Of a stretch of DNA of 64,000 nt, positions 26,812 through 33,620 are shown one piece after another. The notes under the pieces were generated by a model. That model saw only the letters and a program-made list of their open reading frames with translations. It ran no database searches and was not told the origin of the DNA. The position numbers were made by a program, and so were the translations under genes. Source of the stretch: Sulfuricella sp. T08 (GTDB lineage Bacteria > Pseudomonadota > Gammaproteobacteria > Burkholderiales > Sulfuricellaceae); the NCBI RefSeq assembly GCF_000971475.1, contig NZ_DF967527.1, positions 62,001-126,000 on the forward strand. Reading direction: 5' to 3'. Position 1 is the first letter of the stretch; each line of letters starts with the position of its first letter.

Positions 26812-28050
26812 TTACTCATCGAAGCGCTCGTCACCATTGGGCTCGTAGTGCGGCACCGCGTTTACGGTATGGCGCAGCCTGGACAACTCGAAATACATGC
26901 GCTGCCGGGCGCGGCTTTGATTGCCCAGCGGACGATGCTCGGCGATGGTATGCCACGGGTTGTAGGAAAGTTTTTTGGCGAATGCCATTTGCTTCGGGGA
27001 ATCGAATGTTTGTCTGGGCAGACGCAGCGTCGCCACTGCCACGCGCGGCGACAATTTTTCCGGCCACAGCACCCCATTGTTTTCGATCGGCATCAGGAAT
27101 GGATCGGTTTGCAGTTGCAGGCGGATGTCGAATTCAACGTCGCCTTTGCTCAGCGCTGCGATCATCGCGTCGCGCAGGTAGTCGTCGGGCGGGCGCAGCG
27201 GCAGCCGCGGGATCGGCGTGCGCTGCTTCGTCTTTGGCCAGACCGAATATTGCATCGCCTGGCCTTCACCCAGGAGATACGGCACGCAACTGAAATAGGG
27301 TGCTTCGAACGGGCTGCTCTGCGTCTTGATGAACAGCGACTGCATGATGAGATCCAGCACGTGCGGGCGCTTGAAGTTGAGGAAATGGAATATCGACGCG
27401 TTCTTCAGGCTCCAGGTTTGCAAGTGCGCGTTGGCCCGGGTGTCCTGCGTGACGAAGGTCGGCGTGGAGACGCCGAACATATCCAGCGTGTGCCGCTCCT
27501 CATCCATCAGCTTCGCACCCGGCACGCCCATGAGCTTGATGCTGATGCTCATGAAGCCGACATCGTCGATGTCCGGCGTGATGTAAGGCCCCGGCCCGGA
27601 GAAACGCACCCAGGCGGCAAAGCTTTGCGGCCTGGCGTAAATGCCGTGGCGGAATTGCGGCGGGAGAGGGTCATGAACGATAAACTCGCCGCGCACAATG
27701 CCGTGCGTCTTGGTGTTGCCGCCACGTTCCATTCCACCGGGCTTCCACAGTTTTTTCATCTGTTCTTCGAAGGTGGAAATGATCGAATCGAGATACGCGG
27801 CTTCATCGGGCAGTGTTTTTTCCTCGGCGAGTTGCAAGCCTTCATCGTGGCGCTGCCAGTTAATCCAGGCCGTGACCAGGCGCGCCAGTGAGTCGCGCAG
27901 CAGTGCATCGAACGGTGGGCGCAGCCAGGGATCGATGCGCCGCTCCAGATGCAACAGGAAGGTGGACGTATCGGAGAGCCAGTTCAGCAACGCCGAGTCG
28001 GTATCTGCGCGCGGAACCGGACGACTGGCATTTGAGTTTTCGCTGGGCAT
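26812..28050 (-). CDS. Catalase-like heme protein
   Basis: 412 residues from ATG 28050 with AAAGGA upstream. THGIVRGEFIVHDPLPPQFRHGIYARPQSFAAWVRFSG matches the catalase N-terminal barrel around the distal His (KTHG), and DDVGFMSISIKLMGV the following strand. The last part, NPWHTIAEHRPLGNQSRARQRMYFELSRLRH, stands where the proximal Tyr/Arg of heme would be. It lacks the long N-terminal arm and C-terminal domain of true catalases. Related short catalase-like proteins act on organic or fatty-acid hydroperoxides, which would suit the neighbouring patatin; this is inference. Confidence 0.8.
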   Translation of the reverse strand: MPSENSNASRPVPRADTDSALLNWLSDTSTFLLHLERRIDPWLRPPFDALLRDSLARLVTAWINWQRHDEGLQLAEEKTLPDEAAYLDSIISTFEEQMKKLWKPGGMERGGNTKTHGIVRGEFIVHDPLPPQFRHGIYARPQSFAAWVRFSGPGPYITPDIDDVGFMSISIKLMGVPGAKLMDEERHTLDMFGVSTPTFVTQDTRANAHLQTWSLKNASIFHFLNFKRPHVLDLIMQSLFIKTQSSPFEAPYFSCVPYLLGEGQAMQYSVWPKTKQRTPIPRLPLRPPDDYLRDAMIAALSKGDVEFDIRLQLQTDPFLMPIENNGVLWPEKLSPRVAVATLRLPRQTFDSPKQMAFAKKLSYNPWHTIAEHRPLGNQSRARQRMYFELSRLRHTVNAVPHYEPNGDERFDE

Positions 28051-28066
28051 GCGATGTCCTTTCGGC

Positions 28067-29665
28067 TTAGGGCGCGACAGGGTCGGGCAGGCAGGCACGC
28101 AGTTGCTCGAAACGCCGCGCGAGCAGGGCTTCGGGTTGGCCGTTCTGGGCGCGGATGCGCAGGCGTACGTCTTCAAGCAGTGCCGCCATGGCGGGCGAGT
28201 GTGTCCAGGTTTCGGTGTCGATGCCGCGCGCAGCCAGAATGCTGGGCGGCGGCATGGGGGATTTGCCGCGCCGTGTTTCGGCGATGTGCCACATGCTCAG
28301 GCGATAATAAATGCGTTCGGCGCAATGATCGAGACGGGCACTGACGGCAGCGTCGTCGCCGTGCAAAAAATTCGGCGGAAAGTTCGCTGTGCTGTCATGG
28401 CATAAGCCACACTGGGTGCGGAACAGGGCGTGCGCGCCGCTGATCTGGGAGGCGGCTTCGGTGCGCGCGATCGGCAGTCTGAGCGGCGCTATTTTGCGTG
28501 CCATGCCAAGCTCGGCTTGCAGGGCATGCAACAGTGACAGGCTGAACGGACGCGCGCCCAGTTCGCCACGTGCACGCAAGCGTTCCAGCGCGGCACTCAA
28601 ATCGCGCTGCCTCAGCTGTTTGAGCGTCGATTGTTTAACGACGGCAGCGTCTAGCATGCCGGCCAGTCCGACGATAAAAGCGGTTTTGTCCGGCGCTTTC
28701 CAGATTTCCAGCGGTGGGCGCGGCAACAGCGGGTCGTTCGCGGCATCCGGCATTGCGGCCAGCGGGTCGCGGTTGGGCAGATCAGGATTGGGGATGGGCA
28801 GCCCCTGCGGCCATCGGGTTTTCCAGTTGAGATCCAGCGTCGGTAACGCGTTGGCGGCGGGCAGACTGCCGCTGCGGGCGTAATCCAGCGCTGCGGCAAA
28901 CGCTTCCATGCGACAGCGGTCGCCTGTTTCGCCCTCGCCGCAGGCCTGTTGCCACAGCGTCTGCCAGACCGAAAATAAATTGGCGCGTTCGGTGGCTGCG
29001 TCGATGAAATAGGCGATGTCAGTGCCGGAGAGCTTGACGCCGTAAAAGTCGCGTCGCGTCGCGCGCAAGCGGCGGGCGATTTCTGGGTTGGCCGGGGTTT
29101 CGTCCCACAGCGGGCGGGCAAATATCGGTGCGGCGTTCTGGTGGCAGGCGAGGCACAAATTGCGCCGCGCGTAGAAAACCTGCGGCGTCTTGCCCGGCGC
29201 GTAATCACGCACCACCTGGAATTCGAAGCGCCCGGCGGTATCGTTGTAGCTGATGACTTCGATGACCTCGCCCTTTTCGTGGAAGCCGAGGAACAGCCGG
29301 TCTTGCAGCGGGGCGACCCCGGGTTTGTTGAGGCCGTCGGCGGCGGCAACCACGCGCGGAAATCGAAAGAAATCCGGTGCCCCAGCGTTTTTTTGCAGCG
29401 AGCGACCGAGCGGGATCAGCGTGGTCTTGAGCGTGGGCATGCCGCCCGGGTCGGGCTGCATTTGCGCCTGGATTATTTGCGCCAGACGCGAGTAGGGATA
29501 GGGCACCGGCGCGTTGCCGATGAGCTGATCAAATCGCGATCGCCCGAGCGGAGGTAGATCGGGTTGCGCCGGAGCAGGCGGCTGCGCCGGATGACTCCAT
29601 GCTGGGCTTAGCGCCAGGCAAATGGCAAGCATAATCAGGCAGGAGCGGCGGCGCGCATCGGGCAT
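28067..29665 (-). CDS. Exported diheme cytochrome c-like protein
   Basis: 532 residues from ATG 29665 (TGATG overlap with the gene upstream). A signal peptide (SCLIMLAICLALSPAWSHP) and two heme c motifs: LCLACHQNAAPIFARPLWDE near residue 170 and RTQCGLCHDST near 425. The CHQNA-x-x-F pattern is seen in large periplasmic cytochromes of unknown function. The middle region is unassigned. Heme attachment places it in the periplasm, on the opposite side of the membrane from the Dyp and catalase-like proteins as predicted. Confidence 0.8.
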   Translation of the reverse strand: MPDARRRSCLIMLAICLALSPAWSHPAQPPAPAQPDLPPLGRSRFDQLIGNAPVPYPYSRLAQIIQAQMQPDPGGMPTLKTTLIPLGRSLQKNAGAPDFFRFPRVVAAADGLNKPGVAPLQDRLFLGFHEKGEVIEVISYNDTAGRFEFQVVRDYAPGKTPQVFYARRNLCLACHQNAAPIFARPLWDETPANPEIARRLRATRRDFYGVKLSGTDIAYFIDAATERANLFSVWQTLWQQACGEGETGDRCRMEAFAAALDYARSGSLPAANALPTLDLNWKTRWPQGLPIPNPDLPNRDPLAAMPDAANDPLLPRPPLEIWKAPDKTAFIVGLAGMLDAAVVKQSTLKQLRQRDLSAALERLRARGELGARPFSLSLLHALQAELGMARKIAPLRLPIARTEAASQISGAHALFRTQCGLCHDSTANFPPNFLHGDDAAVSARLDHCAERIYYRLSMWHIAETRRGKSPMPPPSILAARGIDTETWTHSPAMAALLEDVRLRIRAQNGQPEALLARRFEQLRACLPDPVAP

Positions 29666-30024
29666 CAGTCCGCCGGTCCGTACACTGCGCAACCGGCGGC
29701 AGGCAGTTCGAGCCACACTGCACGCCACTCGGGACGCGGCGCGGCGACCACCAGCGCGCTGCCGACAAAGCGCGCGCCGGTGTTGCGCCAGGTCTGCGCG
29801 TCAGGCTCGGTGCCGACTGTGTTGTCGTGGTCGGCGGTGGTGAGCAAGGGAGTGGTGCCGCCCGCTACCGGATTGCCTGCGGGGTCGCGAAAGCCAGCCT
29901 CGTTGCCGTCGGAAAAGCGATCCACCAGAAAAAAGTAGAACACCTGATCTTCCCACGCGGCGGGCGAAGGATGGAAATGGTTTTGCGTCAGCGCGGCAAA
30001 GTCGATATCGGCGAGCGTTTGCAT
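29665..30024 (-). CDS. Alpha-amylase-like N-terminal remnant (119 residues)
   Basis: From ATG 30024 with GAGGA seven bases upstream. Residues 20-45 read AAWEDQVFYFFLVDRFSDGN, the opening strand of GH13 alpha-amylases, but the catalytic barrel (more than 300 residues) is absent. The rest jumps to TWRNTGARFVGSALVVAAPRPEWRAVWLELP, resembling a C-terminal beta-sandwich. It looks like an amylase gene with its middle deleted, yet ribosome site, frame and coupling to the cytochrome gene are intact. No catalytic Asp/Glu triad can be present. Confidence 0.55.
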   Translation of the reverse strand: MQTLADIDFAALTQNHFHPSPAAWEDQVFYFFLVDRFSDGNEAGFRDPAGNPVAGGTTPLLTTADHDNTVGTEPDAQTWRNTGARFVGSALVVAAPRPEWRAVWLELPAAGCAVYGPAD

Positions 30025-30034
30025 GGCAATGTCC

Positions 30035-30904
30035 TCAGCGGGCAGCAACGACGCGCTGCTGCGTGCCGCTCCAGCATTCGTCCCTGACCTGGCCGGTCTC
30101 GAATTCAGCGCGGCCTGCGTGGTCAAGTTCCTTGTTGTAGAGCACGAAGTTGAGGATGAAGGCGTGGTCCATGTAGGCGCGGCCGAGATAGAGGCCCGGG
30201 CGCACCATGCGGATTTCGTCGCGCACCTTGAGGCCGCGCCGCCCGGCCAGAAAATCGGGCTTTTCGCGGTAGCCGCGGATGTCGTCGGTGAAGGCGTAGT
30301 CGATGATGATGGATTCGCGGCGCGAGTCGATCAGGCTTTGCCCGCAGTAGAGCTTGGCGGGAAACAGCAGCCAGGCATCCTTCCCATCGACATCGATTTT
30401 TGGAATGTCGCCGGGGCCGATGACCGGACGCAGCATGGCGAGGTCTTCGATGCGGTTGCGCAGGATTTTTTCGTCGCGGTAAAAAACCTTGCCTTTCCAC
30501 AAAGCTTCGCCCGCGGTTTCCAGCATCCTGCCCTTGAAGTTGACGCCGAGACCCTTCAAGCCGCCGATGATCTCTGCGGCGCGCAACTTGCCCGAGCTGC
30601 CGCGCGGAAACACGATTTCGCCGTCGAACGCGCCATTGGGAATCGGCCCCGAGCCGAGCCGCGCGTAGAGCTGGTCGAGCTGCTCCTGTTCGAGGCTGGC
30701 AAGGTATTTGGGCGTGACTTTGGCCAGTTGCTTCAGTGGGATCGGGTATTCGTATTCGACCTGCGCGAAGTCGGGCTTGCTGGGATAGGCGTCGCCGTAG
30801 GGCGCGAAGGCGATGGCGGGCTTGCCGGCGAACCAGCCGCTGTCGCAGCCGCCCAGCAACACGGACGCCAGCAGCAGAAGACTCACGGATATGGGATGGG
30901 TCAT
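30035..30904 (-). CDS. Lipoprotein of unknown function
   Basis: 289 residues with a lipobox (LLLLASVLLGGCDS). The central part reads IPNGAFDGEIVFPRGSSGKLRAAEIIGGLKG and ALWKGKVFYRDEKILRNRIEDLAML, followed by DAWLLFPAKLYCGQSLIDSRRESIIIDYAF. This is a recurring pattern in bacterial proteins of unknown function with a calycin-like feel, but I cannot name the family. It overlaps the next gene upstream by four bases and is 10 bases before the amylase remnant. Confidence 0.7.
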   Translation of the reverse strand: MTHPISVSLLLLASVLLGGCDSGWFAGKPAIAFAPYGDAYPSKPDFAQVEYEYPIPLKQLAKVTPKYLASLEQEQLDQLYARLGSGPIPNGAFDGEIVFPRGSSGKLRAAEIIGGLKGLGVNFKGRMLETAGEALWKGKVFYRDEKILRNRIEDLAMLRPVIGPGDIPKIDVDGKDAWLLFPAKLYCGQSLIDSRRESIIIDYAFTDDIRGYREKPDFLAGRRGLKVRDEIRMVRPGLYLGRAYMDHAFILNFVLYNKELDHAGRAEFETGQVRDECWSGTQQRVVAAR

Positions 30905-31326
30905 GGGTTTCCCTTCTGGCTGACATAAAATGCGCCCAGTGCCGTGGTGGCCAGCGCCTGGATCAGGGACAGGGCGAAACGCGAATTCTTCAGATCGAGG
31001 TCAATCCCAGCCTCTGTAAAAGGCGAAAGCAGCGGTGTGGCCAGCAGCATGAGCAGGTAGAAGACGGACAGCCACAGCGCCACCCGATAGATGAAAGCAT
31101 CCACCTGTTCGCTCTTTGCAGATTTGTACTTGATGTCGTGGAACATCACGCCGACGATGAGCGAGAGATTGGGGGTGACCGCGGGCAGATACCAGTCCCA
31201 TAAACTCTCGACCCGCTCGCTCTGGCCGAAAGTCGTAATGAGATAGAGCGCCAGAAAACTGAGCCCCGCGCCGACGAACCAGACCAGGGCCAGCGTTTTG
31301 CGTGAGGAGCTCATGGATACCTGCAT
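30901..31326 (-). CDS. Small membrane protein of unknown function
   Basis: 141 residues with four predicted helices (LALVWFVGAGLSFLALYLITTF, YLPAVTPNLSLIVGVMFHDI, VALWLSVFYLLMLLATPLL, LSLIQALATTALGAFYV). ATG 31326 has GGAGG six bases upstream; a second ATG at 31314 is weaker. Not recognised. It sits between FecR-domain and lipoprotein genes and is coupled to the latter. Confidence 0.65.
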   Translation of the reverse strand: MQVSMSSSRKTLALVWFVGAGLSFLALYLITTFGQSERVESLWDWYLPAVTPNLSLIVGVMFHDIKYKSAKSEQVDAFIYRVALWLSVFYLLMLLATPLLSPFTEAGIDLDLKNSRFALSLIQALATTALGAFYVSQKGNP

Positions 31327-31327
31327 T

Positions 31328-32617
31328 CTAGCCTCCGAGCGCCTGGAGAATTCGGGCAGCTTTGAGATGCTGCTGTCCGTTGTGATCAGACGGTTTCAAC
31401 TGGTGGGCAGCCGCACCATGCGACGGTATTTCGAATTCGTAAACCAGTGCGGTGCAAATCATGTCACTGGAATAGGGCAGTGCCGAGAACTTTGCGGGCA
31501 GAGCGGTGCCGCCATGGCCAACCCAAAGCTTGGCTTCGTCCATGAGCGGCTTCACCCCGCTGGCGACGATAGGCTCTGCAGTAAATACAAAAGCGATGAC
31601 GCGAAACAAGCCAGCATCCTTGCCCAGCAAGGCTTTCAGATATGCCGCCAGATTGAAGGAAGTGAGGCTGACCGGACTCACCTTGATTTTCCAGCGTTGT
31701 TCAGCCGGGAGCGGTGTGGCATCGGGGTTGATCCGCTCAAGCTGGGTCAACATGGCAAATCCGCCCGGCACGGAATAGTAGCCGGGGCTGGAATAGCCGG
31801 CGCTGCCGATCGCGCGTTCCATCCGGGCCGCCACGCTGGCCAAGGTCGATGTGGCAGGCGCGTTGCCCACCACCAGCTCGCGCGGAATCGTCTGGTGGGT
31901 TGAAGCGTCCGGCGGCGGCCAGAACGGCGGCAGGGGTGCTGCATCCGGCTTGCTGCCAGCGGCCGAGTCGCTTGGCGAGTCATCAAGGCTGGCTTTCCAG
32001 GCCGCGGCGGGTCGCACATCCATGGTCTCGGGCTTGGTGCATTTTTTACCCTGGACCGCGTAGCTCACCGTGTCCGTTCGAATCGGGCAGGTGCCGAAAG
32101 CCGTGCCGAATGGCACCACACCCTTGATTACGCTGAGGATGCTATTGCCGCCATCCAGTACTTCGATGATGAATTCAGCATCGCTCACCGCGGCGCTGGC
32201 GACCGGCGTTTCTACTTCCAGCGCCCCGGATCCTGACCTGGTTTTTACCCACAACGCGCCCTTGTCGAGACGGAGGATGCGCGTGCTGGCTTTATCTTTT
32301 TCCCAGCGCGAGAGGATCATGAAACGGGTTCGGTAATCCAGTGCCACGCGAACGCCATCGCGAAATTGGATGAGCGCGCGACTGTCGGGTCCAGTGCTTA
32401 ATACGTCGCCCTCATAAAGAGCCAGTGCGCCTTTGCCACGCAAGCGCTCTTCGATGCCGTCGCTGCGCGTCACCAGCAGCGTACCGATTGCATTTTTAGC
32501 CTCGCCAACAATGGTGCTTGCCGCGGCTACAGCGGCGGTCAGTGCCAGAATGAGCAAAAGCAACGCCTTGCCGATATGGTGACCGTGCCTAATTATTCCA
32601 GATCCAATCACCATCAT
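31328..32617 (-). CDS. Second exported FecR-domain protein
   Basis: 429 residues with a signal segment (KALLLLILALTAAVAAAST). The FecR-like part covers GTLLVTRSDGIEERLRGKGALALYEGDVLSTGPDSRALIQFRDGVRVAL, then a beta-rich run. A proline-rich linker follows and the C-terminal 180 residues are unassigned. No sigma factor gene is adjacent. Its start overlaps the stop of the beta-propeller gene. Confidence 0.78.
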   Translation of the reverse strand: MMVIGSGIIRHGHHIGKALLLLILALTAAVAAASTIVGEAKNAIGTLLVTRSDGIEERLRGKGALALYEGDVLSTGPDSRALIQFRDGVRVALDYRTRFMILSRWEKDKASTRILRLDKGALWVKTRSGSGALEVETPVASAAVSDAEFIIEVLDGGNSILSVIKGVVPFGTAFGTCPIRTDTVSYAVQGKKCTKPETMDVRPAAAWKASLDDSPSDSAAGSKPDAAPLPPFWPPPDASTHQTIPRELVVGNAPATSTLASVAARMERAIGSAGYSSPGYYSVPGGFAMLTQLERINPDATPLPAEQRWKIKVSPVSLTSFNLAAYLKALLGKDAGLFRVIAFVFTAEPIVASGVKPLMDEAKLWVGHGGTALPAKFSALPYSSDMICTALVYEFEIPSHGAAAHQLKPSDHNGQQHLKAARILQALGG

Positions 32618-33609
32618 CGCGACGCCACCACCCGGATCGGCTTTTTACCCAAAGGAACCGTGGCAATCAGAGCATTGCTTCCGGTATCGATTACGCGTAG
32701 ATCGTTGGAGACTTCATGCCCTACATAAAGACGTGTGCCCTCGGCATTCGCCCAAATGCCGTTAGGCTTTTCACCCGCGGCAAGCCTTGCGACCACACGC
32801 AAATTGCTTAACTCGGTATTGACCACCGCGATCTGATTGGCGCCTGAAAGTGTGACGTAAGCATAGAGTCCGTTCATTCCCCTATAGGCGAATGCGATTT
32901 GCTGGGGGTTCGCACCTACATCGAGGCTGGCAAGCTTGGTCTGCGTGGCAGGATCAATGATGTAGATATCTTTGCTGCCAGAGTTTGCTCCCCATATGCG
33001 TCCGTCCGGGCCCAAGGTCAGAAAGTGCGGGCTCTCTCCCACCGGGATCGTCTTGATGACTTTCAAGCTTGCGGTATCCACCACGGCCACGGCCCGGTCC
33101 CCCTGGTTGCTGACATAGGCAAACTTTCCGTCATGGGAAAAAGCCAGACCGGTAGGCCCATGTCCGACCGCGATCGTGCCGACCACGCGATAAGTGGCGG
33201 TATCGACAATGGACACGGTGTTTTCGCCGATATTGGCAACCCACGCCTGGCGATTGTCGTTGGTGAGCGCCACCACGTGGCAGCGTTTGCCCGTGTAGAT
33301 GGAAGCAATGGTTTCCAGCCCGCGCGTATCGATGACCGAGAGCCGGCCAGACGCCAGGTTAGTCGCGTATAAGCGGGTGCCATCGCGCGATAGCGCGAGG
33401 TCATGGGTCGAAGTATTTTTTGGATCAATCAGGGCGATCTGCTTAAAACTGGCCGCGTCGATCACCGACACCGAATTCGAGCTCTCGTTCGCGACATAAA
33501 TGCGCGCTGTTGGCGGCGTCTGATCGACCGTCAAGCGACTTTTAAGCTGCTCCATCTCGGCGCAGCCCGACAGGATTAACGCAAGAACCAGGAGTCGAGG
33601 CGTGCTCAT
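32614..33609 (-). CDS. YncE-like beta-propeller lipoprotein
   Basis: 331 residues from ATG 33609 (GAGG nine bases upstream; the ATG at 33615 is the alternative). Lipobox LALILSGCAEM. At least six repeats of the YVTN type: ARIYVANESSNSVSVIDAASFK, QAWVANIGENTVSIVDTATYR, FAYVSNQGDRAVAVVDTASLK, and so on. Seven-bladed propellers of this type are periplasmic and often sit beside c-type cytochromes or quinoprotein maturation genes. Confidence 0.88.
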   Translation of the reverse strand: MSTPRLLVLALILSGCAEMEQLKSRLTVDQTPPTARIYVANESSNSVSVIDAASFKQIALIDPKNTSTHDLALSRDGTRLYATNLASGRLSVIDTRGLETIASIYTGKRCHVVALTNDNRQAWVANIGENTVSIVDTATYRVVGTIAVGHGPTGLAFSHDGKFAYVSNQGDRAVAVVDTASLKVIKTIPVGESPHFLTLGPDGRIWGANSGSKDIYIIDPATQTKLASLDVGANPQQIAFAYRGMNGLYAYVTLSGANQIAVVNTELSNLRVVARLAAGEKPNGIWANAEGTRLYVGHEVSNDLRVIDTGSNALIATVPLGKKPIRVVASR

Positions 33610-33620
33610 CGGCATGTGCC

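Noticed and set aside
26008-27891. 627-codon plus-strand open frame
   Set aside because: It lies opposite the catalase-like and 433-residue genes, is Arg/His/Gln-rich, and has no domain resemblance; a shadow of GC-rich coding on the other strand.
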